From Synaphobranchus kaupii (Eukaryota > Chordata > Actinopteri > Anguilliformes > Synaphobranchidae): a DNA stretch of 64,000 nucleotides. The stretch covers positions 25,940,827-26,004,826 of the forward strand of contig CM056395.1 of assembly GCA_029718625.1 (NCBI GenBank). The letters run 5' to 3'. A model generated the notes under the pieces. That model searched no databases. It saw only the letters and a program-made list of their open reading frames with translations, and was not told the DNA's origin. Below, in pieces: positions 22,334 through 34,300 of this stretch. The translations under genes and the position numbers were made by a program. Each line of letters opens with the position of its first letter. Position 1 is the stretch's first letter.

Positions 22334-25300
22334 TTCCTGGGAATCCCGTCCTGGTAGAATAACGTGTGAAATAAAGTTATTGATCTAAGCCCTGAGACAG
22401 GAAACTAGGAAGAAGAACCAGAGATAGGAGTGAAGTAACATAGCCACAAGACTTCCCTGTCTAGCCTACCTTTTGTTATCACCTACATGACATTTCCTGT
22501 TTTCTGTGTATAAATGCTGGGCCGGTTTGGAGTGTAAGTAATGTTAGACTAGAAGCTGACATAAACATCATGCTAATAAAGAAGTTATGGCTACTGTCTT
22601 TCATCACAGAACCGATTCAAGACCCTCTTATTTCTTGAACGTAATTGCAAGTACCGGCAACGAACAGAAGTGTCATTGAGAAATACAAAGCAATTCTTCA
22701 CCATTTAAACAATTAGATGGTGTAAGATATTCGTACTGTCAACAAGATGCATTATGGTTAATTTGTAAGTTAGTGGACACTTTCATGCAAGACAGTCCAA
22801 AAGTGTTTTCCAGCTGCCCCGTGTCCTGGGAATTGAGGAGAGCGAGGTGGCCAACGCCCTCATTGCATACACCCGGCTTGCTGACGTGGTTGGGGAAGCA
22901 GAGCACAACGAGATTGTGGGACCATTTGTTTTTATTTTCAGTAACCAGCAGGATATGGAGCGATTCTTAATTGAAATTGTGGACCACAGGTGTTACATAA
23001 TTTTCTGTCTTCTTCCCGTACAGCCTGTAAGGACTACTTGTGTTATATAGTGTACATAAATATATGTATAGTTTTAGATTGCATGGGTGTTCAGTGTGTC
23101 GTGTAAGTTCTTATTGGTTGTACTTTTTTCCCTTTGTTATTTTCTTATTAGACTATTGATATTCCAAAAAAAATTAAAGAATTTTACAAATTATTAATTT
23201 GTGTGGTTGCTAAAGTCTATGGCTGCCTAATCTGTTCTTCTGTCATTCCATCATTTTGGGTTATTTGTACTTTTAAAGTTCCCTGATAGACTATCATATA
23301 AAGTGATGAAGAAAATGTTAGCCATATTCCCTATTCCTATATCACACACACCTCAGCACAAATAAACCTTGCATAAGGTCATGGAGTCTGTCCATGGTTC
23401 TGCAATGCTTAAAACATGCCTTCTGTCAGAAATTGTACAGTGCTGCACAATCATTTGTATTTAGTGTTGCAGTGTTTAATGGTATGGACAAAGAGTTCAA
23501 CATTGGGAACAGTCTGCTGGCTTGTATTGAGATGCCTATTATACCTCAAAATAACATTTTCAAAAATCTAGCAAGGTTCATAATATACATATAAACCCTT
23601 AGATCACTACTGAGTTTGTAAATTAAGTTTGGAACTGTGACGACTCCATAGTTGGATACATCAATAATGTCGATGAAGCTGTAGTGTAGACTTGCAGTGA
23701 CTGCTAGTAGGTGTGGCTGAATCATGTTGAAAGCACTGAGGATGTAGTAGTACTTTATTGATCCCACAATGGGAAATTTCTTCTTCAATCGTTACACTCC
23801 AGTAATACACAGTAAATATAACACGTGTACATTATTACAGGGAAGCCAGACCAGAGAAGGGATCAGCTATTCTTTTGTTAAAGTGGACAGTGATACAATT
23901 TGCAGCAGGTTGTGTCAAGTTGTAAATTTGAATTTCCCTGTAGAATGGAATGATGCATCTGTAAAAAAAAAAAAAAAACAACAGAATAAGTACAATAACT
24001 TAACACGTTCGTACAAATAATGATTGCCAATAATAACATTACATGTTGGCTATCTGTTACATACATAACGTTAACGTTACATTAGCAACACACATAAAAC
24101 TGTTTGTAAAACAAACAATATATAAAGTATGTCGTTACTTAACTACCATTGGACAAACACTAATGGTTAGAAAGCTAGTTACTACTTAACGTTAGCTTAC
24201 GTTAGCTAGTTACGTTACACAAACATTATGATTCATGACTTATCACGATTGCAAACGTTTGCTGCGCTACAAATAAACAGCAATGGAAAAAACAACATAC
24301 AAGTTGGTCACATTAGTGTTAATTTGCTAACGTGAGCTAGCTAGCCAACTCATAGTATTAAGTTGTTGTCTGCTGCTTAACGTTAACGTTATTGGTTTCA
24401 ACATAACATTGGCATCATTTACCTTGGTGGGAGTTGTCGGCTCGTTGAAATCCATTTATTACGAACAGAACAAATTTGCATCGACAAAAGGTGATGCGTC
24501 CGGCTCATCTGTTGTGTTCGCAAACAGAATGGGGAAATAACGAAAAGGTCCATGCATGTGGTCGGAAGTGACGCCAGGGCACATGACGCAACTTCCAGGT
24601 CCATGCTCCAGGCCCCGAGGGGCCTGGCGGTGGACGTGGGGCTTCACGGTGGATGTCTGCAGCCAGACCATAGAAATATATATTATATAGTTCTATGAGC
24701 CAGACTCTATTGGGGCAAAAATCCGAACTGAAAATGCAATGCAAACTGCAATGCAAATGCAAACTGTCAAAGCTGCCCATCAAGGCGGGGCCTCGAAGAA
24801 AGGGGCGTTACAGGGGACTGTTCAAACCACTGAACATAATGGTTGTCTGTGATTTCGGTCGTCAGGCAGTTACCAGGCTAGATAGCGACATTTCCTTGTC
24901 ACTTTGTGACAGTTCTCTGTAAAAAGCGCTATACAAATACAATACAATTGAATTGAATTGAACAGTTGTGGAACTCAAATATTATTCTTATTTCATAATT
25001 TCAATGCAGAATGATTAAGAGGGCTTCACCGATGAGATGCATTGCTATGCTACCTCCAAACACCTGTCTGAAAGATCAGAAACACTTCAGGAGGCAGGCG
25101 TGGATGTGTCGGTGACTATGGACAGAACACCGGAGAGCGGTTACAATCCTTCTGTGCGAGCTGTGAGCTCGCAGACCTCGCACCTCGCAGCTCACTGGCA
25201 GCTCCCACCTCGCAAGCTGGCAGCTTCTAGCAGCTAGCGATAATACCAGTTATTAACGATTTCTCTCGTTTTTCTTTGTCTTTCTGACATTCCTCACACC

Positions 25301-25574
25301 GCATGCTCTTTTTCAGAATTCATGAATCACAATTGCAAGTAAATATTTAATTTGACAAGGGTTAGTCTACTTTAATTTGTTGCTATGACCATTTTGTGGA
25401 CCGGTGGTTTGCAAGAGTAAATCATAATCTGTCAACGTGAAGGATAGAGTTGAAAAACAATGTCACCGTCATTTTGCTTGTTTTAATGTTTACCGATTTT
25501 ATATCGTCTGCGTCGCATTTTTGGATGTTTGTCAGTATTATAACATTTTAGTTAGCCTAGCGGCTTCCACAATA
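22334..25574 (+). repeat. Second copy of the 3.24-kb block
   Basis: Matches 18585-21833 along its full length and then continues into unique right-arm sequence (AATTACGCGGTAGCC), as expected if a second contig begins inside the region where the first contig ends. Confidence 0.85.
22814..22989 (+). CDS. Exon-like block in spacer, product not recognised
   Basis: A 176-base block preceded by an acceptor-like GTGTTTTCCAG and followed by a donor-like CCACAG|GTGTTA. It encodes 58 uninterrupted codons plus two bases, with a protein-like mix of residues: an acidic helix-like start (LGIEESEVANALIAY), a segment with alternating Glu and Val, then a hydrophobic Phe/Val/Ile stretch and a Gln-Gln-Asp-Met-Glu-Arg segment. 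No ATG lies at its start, so it would be an internal exon with phase 0 at the left and 2 at the right. The first-copy version (about 19069-19246) has two single-base insertions in C and G runs. I do not recognise the family. It may be a captured host exon or a remnant of a transposon gene, and chance is possible at this length. Confidence 0.3.
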
Positions 25575-26334
25575 ATTACGCGGTAGCCTATAAAATACAA
25601 AGTGCAGAACGTGGTTATTAATATAAAACAATAATAATAATAATAATTCAATGTCCTATATTTGTCCTTTTATTTTATTGTGCTTTTATTATGTATGCTA
25701 TTCGTTTTACTGTGCTTTTATAGTTTATTTCTTTAGTAAAAAAAAAAGGTCACTGTCCCTACATCAAGCTATAATAATGATGATCATAATAAAGTGTAAT
25801 AATACAATAAACACTATTGAATTCCGATTGAAATGTAATACATTGTCATTTATTCCATTTCCATGAAAACGGTAAAATGTGGTTGTGTGTGTCTTTAGAG
25901 ATCAAGTTTTTTTTCCAGTCGTCCACGCCCCCCCCCCCCCCCCCCATTTCTCTTTTGTCAGTCTTTTATATTTATTGAGGTCCACCATAACGCCGTCCCT
26001 GCGGAGGTTTTGTATTCTCTTGCGAAGAGTGACCAGGTCTATTGTTGTTTTTTTTGGTAGACTTTGATGTTCCTCGCCTCCCACAGGTCGTGCTTCGAGT
26101 GGAGAAAAAATTATCTTTTATTGGGTATTCCAAAACAATTTAACAATAACAACATTTTCTCTGCGTTTCAGATAAATTTACATAAACCACGTCACTTTTG
26201 GAGTTTACAGAAGTGTAGTATAGCTGATTTACCCACAGCTTACCGTGAACTACATTCAACGTTCATTGCTAGGGATAGCTGCTACGTTATGGGAAGGACG
26301 TGCTTTGTCTTATCTGTTCTGTAGTGACGTTTCT

Positions 26335-26400
26335 GTATGCACTTATTGTATGTCGCTTTGGATAAAAGCGTCTGCTAAATGACTGTAATGTAATGTTGAG
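26335..26400 (+). repeat. SINE/LINE tail fragment in right arm
   Basis: Reads GTCGCTTTGGATAAAAGCGT then CTGCTAAATGACTG, the mirror of 15145-15225. This is the canonical-looking tail of the SINE family seen elsewhere in the window. Confidence 0.65.
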
Positions 26401-27644
26401 GTTTAATTACAAACGTTTTATTTGCTACCTCGTTCAAAACCCACATCCTACAAGTGTATGAAAGACGCAGTGAATGACATTCCAAACAATATACGGTGCC
26501 CTCGAAATGGATATTTATAAACTTTATTTCAGAGGCCTCCGACAAAAAAGGGGTAAAGCAGAAGTCATAATGAGATGTAGGCTAGCCTATTAAAGCTGCT
26601 TCTTTCTCCATTGTCCCCTGAGTGTAAACTGTCGCTGGAATGCCTTTATACTTTTTGCGAACGATAACGACCACAGTGTATATGTAGCGCGACAATAGAA
26701 TGTTTATGAAAGTTCTGCGATTTCTGCTATAGTGACCTACTGAGGCACACGGTGCCTACACCATTTGACACACATGGACTGTACAGTTTTTCAAAATAAA
26801 AATTCTATGAATTCTATAACACGATAGCCCACCTCTCGACCTTTCTTTTTTGTCTCCCAGCATGAGCATCTCTTAAAGTCCACCAGTGCCCTCTGGTGCC
26901 CCTGTTGAGAAACTTCAGTAGAAGATAAAATACGGAACAAACCGAGTCCCGTATTAGCTTGACGGAGACGCAAGGTTTGCAGAAGTATTGTCTGTATTTC
27001 TAGGCAATTGTAACCATATCAATGTGTAATAACATTAGTAGGCGAACCCCTTCCTAGCCAGACACTCGCGACTATATTAACCAGTCGTGTCAGACTGCTG
27101 GCCCCCATGCAGTTTGTCAACGTCAATTCGCTTCCTATCTCAAGTAACGTTAGCTAGCGACCTAAGTGCCCACGGTAGTTTTAACGTTTCGAGTTTGTTT
27201 CAAGAATCCTGCTATTTTATGACATTACCGACAGACAGGTTTGCGAGCTAGGTCACTAACCATCTATTGAATCAAGCTGCGAGTTTGTTGTTTGGCTTGG
27301 CTGGCTGTCAATATTCAACTTCACCATAAGAAATCAGTCAAGGAAACGCCAATATGCCCAAAATGTAGCCTATGCTATCTAGTTAGTTCTCTGGACATCA
27401 TACATGATTATAACAGATGCTATCTGTGTGTAGGTTATGTAAATAATGTGTGTCAAACAGGAATTAATATAGAAATTAACGTCAAGTTTCACACTTCGCT
27501 AGAAGACCCTCAATTACCCCCATCACTAAAGCCAGCTATTTCCCCTCCTCCCTCCATTGGATACCAGTCACCAAGGGGCGGGGTTAATTAGTATATCTTT
27601 CAAAAGATTTAAACTAAAGATTTAGATTTAGCTAAATGTTGAAT

Positions 27645-28205
27645 TTACAAACGCAAGATTTAAGATATAAATAAATATTTATTTTTTTCTAAATATTTAT
27701 TTTAGAACGCAAGATTTAAGATATAAATAAATATTTATTTAAATGTTAAATCTTGTTTTTTATAAAAACGCAAGATTTAAGATATAAATAAATATTTATT
27801 TTAGAACGCAAGATTTAAGATGTAAATAAATATTTATTTAAATGTTAAATCTTGGTTTTTATAAAAACGCAAGATTTAAGATATAAATAAATATTTATTT
27901 TAGAACGCAAGATTTAAGATATAAATAAATATTTATTTAAATGTTAAATATTGGTTTTATAAAAACGCAAGATTTAAGATATAAATAAATATTTATTTTA
28001 CAATGCAAGATTTAAGATATAAATAAATATTTATTTTACAATGCAAGATTTAAGATATAAATAAATATTTATTTTACAACGCAAGATTTAAGATATAAAT
28101 AAATATTTATTTTACAACGCAAGATTTAAGATATAAATAAATATTTATTTTACAACGCAAGATTTAAGATATAAATAAATATTTATTTTTTTAAATATTT
28201 ATTTT
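27645..28205. repeat. 37-bp subterminal tandem repeat array, right arm
   Basis: Mirror of the array at 13310-13912: units of ACGCAAGATTTAAGATATAA plus ATAAATATTTATTT, with the same order of long and short variants. The arrays differ slightly in total length, which fits homopolymer differences or loss of a unit. Confidence 0.9.
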
Positions 28206-28434
28206 TGAAAACTCAGATTTAACATTTAAGTTATATATTTAGGAAATGCTTATTTGAGATTTATCAATTAAATCTGAAAATATCAACTAAAAGGTTTATT
28301 TAGCATGTCTGTAAAATCTTGGAAAAAAAACTCACATTTAGCATAAATCTTAGGAAAATGCCACATTTATGCTAAATCTGAGAAAAAAAACACAGGAAAA
28401 ACGTGTTGTGTTTTACTTTACATTCGGCACCCCA

Positions 28435-28442
28435 TAAAGGCA
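28435..28442. repeat. Right 8-bp target-site duplication of the foldback element
   Basis: TAAAGGCA immediately follows the right terminus (CGGCACCCCA) and is identical to 13065-13072. Confidence 0.75.
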
Positions 28443-29820
28443 GTTAGATAAAGGAGAGGGTGAAACGCTCTCAGCGATTAAACACGCAGACATTTTACTT
28501 GAACATTTAAGGGGGCGGGGCAAACACACATGTTGCGAAAGACATCGAGATTTCAGCCATTCAGCATCAGCGCAACGAGCCAATCGAATTGCAGCATTGT
28601 TCTACGTTGTGAAATCTACGGGGAGTTTCTTTTGGAACTTTGTACGACACGAAAAGGGTGATGTCCAATATCAAACAATTTCATTCTGATTTGCGACATT
28701 GGGCTGCTGGCTTCACTGGGGCTATGCTTAGCCGGCATAATCGCTACTTGCAGTATTATTTATTTATTTATTTTATTCTCAACATTTAATTAAACTGCAG
28801 TGTAATTACATGTAGAAGGACAGGTTGCCAAATCCAAATTTCACACGTTGGTCTGGCAACCTGTCAGAAAACATAGTGCTTTGAAATCATCCTCTTTCAT
28901 ATTATACTGAAGAATGATACACTCTGTAATCATGTTAAAGAAAAATTATCAAAAGAAAACAAGAAAGGACAGTGATAGCTTACCTACTGATAAGCAATCA
29001 TCTGACAATCTCTGCAAGAAAACTTGAAATGTATTTAAAAATAAATTCAAAAATAATATTAAAAAATTTGATTAGGTTTTATATCATGAAATAGATTCTT
29101 AATTTAAATGTTAATACATCACATATTTTAATGGATCCATACATTCAGATGAATACATTGTACCCCCATATTAGTAATTAGTGATACCCTGAAATTAAGA
29201 ACTCGTACTGATGAAAACCACTATCATTGTGGTGTGTGGAGTGGGAAAAAATGCATGTTTTGACAAATGGCTTTGCTAGCTAACAACCTAGTCACAATTA
29301 TCATTATTGTAGTTGGTTGTTATTACTTCAGTTACCATCACATACTTTTTGTAACCATCAATTGATGCACTTCTCAGTTCTGCCTGCAGGGGTCAGTCAT
29401 GTTGGGTTGCAGGAACCGGAACTGAAGTGACTCTTGGCTAGTGCAGTCTAGGAACCAAAGCCATACCTTTTCATGTTTCAACTGTGACAAAGCACTACTA
29501 CAGTGATTAATCAGGTAGTTATGCAATGGCATAGTTTTTCCTTTTAAACCCAGGAAGTAGAGGATTCATGAGTAGATGGGCTAGTTCATTTTAATTCAAA
29601 TATGCTGGTTTGTACTAATATTTCTACAAGGTCATATATCAAAGTGGCTACCTGCCTTGAAAAAAATGTTATCCAGTTATATACTGTAAAATGGCTTGTA
29701 TTAAACAATTTATAAAGTAATAATTTATGTTATGGAATCATCAGCATTATACACATATCAGACACACACTTACATGAATACACACAGTTCATTTGTGCAT
29801 GTAGTATATAAACAAATCAT
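28443..29820. other. Intergenic DNA, no gene seen
   Basis: Unique-looking sequence. A short hairpin, GACAGGTTGCCA facing TGGCAACCTGTC, lies at about 28819-28864. No coding signal was recognised. Confidence 0.45.
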
Positions 29821-29826
29821 CTCAAG

Positions 29827-29828
<2 letters not shown>

Positions 29829-29862
<34 letters not shown>
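29829..29862. repeat. (CA)n microsatellite
   Basis: A pure CA dinucleotide tract of about 34 bases. Confidence 0.95.
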
Positions 29863-29866
<4 letters not shown>

Positions 29867-29869
29867 GTG

Positions 29870-30720
29870 CTGCTACACATTGGTCATGATGATAAACCTT
29901 TCATACTTTCCAATCACATGTTGATCTTTCTGTAAGTACGTGTATTTGTAAAGAAGGTATGGTTTGTGGGAGCCAGATAATTCCAGGTGCGCCGAAATGA
30001 TGTCGATGTCTTATAAACATCAGAAGGTAAACAGCCAGTGGGTAATAGGAGATGAATCACATATTTTGCATGATTTAAGATGTCGATAGAACGAAAGCCG
30101 AGCGACATCAAAACAGCCAGGGATCCTGATTGATGTGGTGTCATACGAGTGTCCTCTCTGGTCGATATATTAATGTGAAATACATTTGCGGAATAACAAA
30201 TTGTCTTATTATGGAGTCATCTGTCAGTCTATCTCCTCTTGCCAATAGTGGAGACTAATGGGTATTAGATGCAAGTTTGACTGAAGTTTAGCACAAAGAG
30301 AGAGGGGGAGGGGGGGCTAATTTACGAACAAAGAAAATTTATATTATTTCTTTACAAAGAAGCGGCCCAGGAAAATGAAACAGTATTTCTGAATATCAAC
30401 ATTTATTTACACGGTGAAGCGATTTGTTTATATAAACTGTAGCATTCATAGAGCAGTATGATGGTGTTTATATAATATTATGCTGCAGTTGAAGGTCACA
30501 TAAAAATGCAAAAACAATTAAATGATAAAACAGACTGCTGGTTGTGCTCAGGTTGATAGGAATAAACCCTTCACTGAATCCCTACTGCTTACACCTCCAG
30601 ACCAACGAACAGGCCTGTTTTCTCTACATTTACGCACTGTTGTTGAACGCTTGGCATGAATACAGCTGGTAAATGAATGGGCTCCATATACTACTGCTGC
30701 CATCAGGTTTAAGGCCTATA
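29870..30720. other. Intergenic DNA, no gene seen
   Basis: Unique-looking sequence between two CA arrays. No recognisable coding, RNA or transposon signal. Confidence 0.45.
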
Positions 30721-30723
30721 TAA

Positions 30724-30838
<115 letters not shown>

Positions 30839-31163
30839 TTATAAAATCTTCTTGTGAGTACCACAATGTAGGCATGCCTGAGACACTAAGTAAAATCACA
30901 CAAATGATACAGGATTCACTATCTTCTGTCTTTCAAAGGGTACAGCCTAAAGCATTTATGATGTCTGGCTTTTTCAATACTTTTTATTTTTTTACTGTAA
31001 GGGAGCATGGTCCTATCAATAGATTTCCGCTCCAAGTTTATGTATAAGACAAAATGTGCCGATTTACATTTTTGTTTAGTCGTAATTAAAAAAAAAATGC
31101 ATTGGAATTCACAGAGAATGCTGGGCCTCGTAAAGAAATAGAATTGAAACGGTTGGTCTTTCC

Positions 31164-31252
31164 CTGCACGAAGACACTTTTACTGCTGTGGAGCTCTGCT
31201 GTGATGCAAACTGCACGAAGACATTTTTACTGCTGTGGAGCTCTGCTGTGAT
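31164..31252. repeat. 47-bp tandem duplication
   Basis: Two head-to-tail copies of a unit starting CTGCACGAAGACA and containing TGCTGTGGAGCTCTGCTGTG. Only one substitution was seen between the aligned cores. Confidence 0.85.
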
Positions 31253-31336
31253 CCAGTGGGGATATAACACAAATATATTTGACGTTGGGTTTAATTACAC
31301 ACATTCAAACACTACTCTTTTGGGTTGGCACTTATA

Positions 31337-31363
31337 CCCCCCCCCCCCCCCCCCCCCCCCCCC
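31337..31363. repeat. Poly-C tract
   Basis: 27 consecutive C. Other long C/G runs lie at 15610, 25928, 42350, 44778 and 46455. Their length is unreliable in any sequencing technology. Confidence 0.9.
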
Positions 31364-31369
31364 GTCATT

Positions 31370-34300
31370 GCAGTATTATAACATTTATTTTATTTTTTTG
31401 CGGTTGAAGTTTAAATTGTGTGCACGCAAAGACAAATTCCCACATCCACTTTTATGGTTTCTGATTCTAGCGTTGTACATGCAATATGGATTTAATGAGC
31501 TACAAAGGCACAAGTATCTCCAGTAATTCATGCATCTGCAAATTATGACCAGTTTTGTATTTTTTTCCCCCTGCTGGGAGTTGTAAGCCTGCGTGCACTC
31601 CCAAACAATGAGAGGAATCACAGTAAATAGGATGCCATACATTTAAGAAAACAGGTTGCAGTAAAAATAACTACGGATATGTGAGCGTAACAATAGGTTT
31701 GGCACTGGCACGCTCGTGCAGGAACGCCCACACGCATGTACGGCACGCTCGCGCACAAGCACACACGCGGGCCTCTCTACTTTCCTCTGCCACTCCGTGT
31801 TCCCTTTAAAGAACTACTATGAAGGAAATGACATGCACTTAATATCCATGCCAAACCTCTATCATCAGCATGCCACACCGTAAACCTTTTTCTTAATCAC
31901 TAACTGCCTGCATGGATCACTAGTACTTTATACAGTCAAGTGGACTGACGTGACCTTGTTTATTGGAAATCATAATTTAACAAACACTATAAATATTCAA
32001 AATATAAAAAGTAATACCGTAATAGCACCAAGACGAATGTATCTTTTGGAGAAACATGCAGACATGGCGACATTTAATTTTCGATATCACTACCTCCTTC
32101 TGAGGACAGTAGACTGCGGCGGGCTATTGATTAGTCCCTGTGATATTCAAGACGAAGTCCATTTGCAGCCATGAGAAACCGAAGACCTCAGGAACAGGTG
32201 GCTAGCACTGCCTTATAGTCTTACACAATGAGAGAGTGCCATGAATCGATCTGTTCTATTCAGAGAGAAACGAGACACAAGCCTGTGCTTCTCCTTTCAT
32301 GTGAAAGATGGCGACTTATTGGATGAGATAAAAACTGCTTCAGCGTTGGCTTTGCGAGGTGGAAAGTAAACCAAGCATCAGGTAAAAACGCTGCCATCGT
32401 GTACAGTTACAGGAAAAACTTGGTGCTCCTTCAAATGTCATCGTTCAACATGAGCGTGGAATAGAAATTTCTATGGAAATAATAATCTACGTATAATAAT
32501 TTAACTTTAATTTAACCTCATTTAACTCAGAAAACCAATGGACAATTCTAAAATCCTGACTCTTAACCCAACGTTTATGTTTTATATGCGTAATATGTTG
32601 TGCCGTGTCAAGTTCTGAGATTTTAGCAGGTCATTTATTTCCTTCTTGAAATCAAATATTAATTGTTTCATGGAGCGGAAAACACAAAGGAGTTAAACCC
32701 ATTCATGCATTGCAAATAGACTTCCATCATGCCATTGTTTAAAAATATATGTTAATTTGTAAATGCATATCTTTGTCAAAGTGGTTTGTGAATGCAGTAT
32801 GCAAGTTTTAGGTTTCCATGACAACGTAGTATATTCACATGTAAAGCTGCAAGTTTTAACAGAGGAACAATCAATTGAAGGTGGTAAAAATGTAATGTCT
32901 GGTGTACGAATTAATAATGACTGTTGCTTTGCATATGTAAAGATCTTATAAAAGCCAGCTTTGATAATTCATCTGCTTCTCGATGCAGAACATTATCACA
33001 AAAATAAATTGACCAGATTCAATAGTCAAACCATCAAAAATGGACGCGGCAGCAAACAATCAATATAGGCTATCAGACATGAAATAACCTCCCGTTACGG
33101 ACTGTGAAAGAACAGCAAGGCCCTGCCACCATTTCTAATCTCCTCCACACCCACCCCGCCCCGTTCTCACTTGGCGCTTTTGTTTCAATTTGACAGCGTT
33201 TCCAATCTGAAACAGTGTTTATGTCTACGTGCCGCAGAAGTAGGTTAATAAGATTTATAAAGGAGTGCCCTGCACAGGCATGCAAGCCCATTCACCCTTC
33301 TCCTCTCTAATTAAAAGCGCTGTGCGTTCCCAGGGATTTTTTTCTTTGTTTTGGAGTTTCTCTGGCCTGCTGCTCCAAGCCTTATGAGCAGAGATTTGTC
33401 AAATTTACACGTTTTTATTTATTTATTTTTTTACTTGTTGATAACATGAAAGTGCTGTAGCCTGCTTTTCCGCCTACTCTCCAGAAACATCTTTACATTT
33501 GCAAATGTAGGTGACGCGTGCGATTTTAACTCTCGCGGGATAAGAGCCCACCGCGGTTAGCTGTGTCATGATACGCTCTCCTGCCGCAGGGGTATGCCAT
33601 ATGCATCATGTCATTCATTTTCATTACATTACATAAATGTTACTTATATCACATAATAATACTTTATTTGATATATAAGAATTCTTAGTCCTAATGCATT
33701 CATATTTCTGACTAAATGCGGAAAACAGAAAGGTTAGAGTAAAGAGAAACATATAATTTATGAAATTATTTAATCATAGCAATGGACTGGCCCCCATTAC
33801 CTTCTTGACATTACGCTGTGAATAGGAGTGGTGTCTACCGCAAAGCCTTCTGGGTACTCTTGATGTATTCCACCATTAGAAATATATTAAACAGTTTAGC
33901 AGTGATGGAAACAGTGCGGTTTCCAGAGCCCATTATACTTTGAGTTACAACGTGCAGTTAAATATCAGCTTTGAGCCCATCCAAGCAGTTTGATCTTCAT
34001 AGCAAGGCATGAAGATGGGGCTGAAGAGGACTCAACCTGTCCCTCTGATTGGTCCTGAACAAATGTTAATACCCTGTCCAAACGACACAATATTTAAAAA
34101 AATCAGCACATGCAGAGGCATTAGATGAAGGAAAGGCACCTATTGCAATGACATTTTGTGGGAAAAATTTATTGACTGAATATTTTGACCACATTGCTGC
34201 CATTGACTTACATGGTGAAAGACCTATACTGGAGCCAACTGCAGTGGCCCTAGTGAGCAACGGCAAAATTGCCGCTCCCAGCCCAACCAGGAAGTGAGCT

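Larger units (their letters stand above)
13073..28434. mobile_element. Giant foldback (long inverted repeat) transposable element
   Basis: The left arm runs inward from 13073. The right arm, read in reverse complement from 28434, repeats it almost base for base. The outermost bases are TATGGGGGTGCCAAATG on the left and TGGGGTGCCGAATG on the right (reverse complement), and identical 8-bp copies of TAAAGGCA flank them. The arms extend to about 18303 (left) and 23880 (right) around a spacer of about 1.8 kb. No transposase-like frame is visible, so it is presumably non-autonomous. Long arms with internal tandem repeats are the hallmark of foldback elements. An 8-bp duplication is compatible with hAT, P, Zisupton-like or some Mutator-like elements, so the superfamily is left open. 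The apparent 15.4 kb is inflated by the gap and duplicated block. Without them it would be about 11.6 kb. Confidence 0.75.
23880..28434 (-). repeat. Right arm of the foldback element
   Basis: Reverse complement of the left arm. It is shorter by about 0.7 kb, mainly because the 16660-17390 block of the left arm is replaced by about 240 bp (24665-24905) rich in GCAAACTGCAATGC words. The 60-codon frame at 26791-26973 is identical to that at 14580-14762, which shows how little the outer arm has diverged. Confidence 0.8.

Noticed and set aside
21708..22388. 226-codon frame
   Set aside because: It crosses the 500-N gap, so most of it is undetermined sequence.
13073..28434. Maverick/Polinton or another large self-coding transposon
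   Set aside because: No polymerase, integrase, ATPase or capsid-like frame is visible, the arms are far longer than usual for that class, and the duplication is 8 bp, not the 6 bp expected.
13073..28434. Palindrome as a pure sequencing or assembly inversion artefact
   Set aside because: The arms differ by substitutions and a 730/240-bp block, enclose a unique spacer and are flanked by an exact 8-bp duplication. An artefactual inverted copy would show none of these. Only the central duplication looks artefactual.
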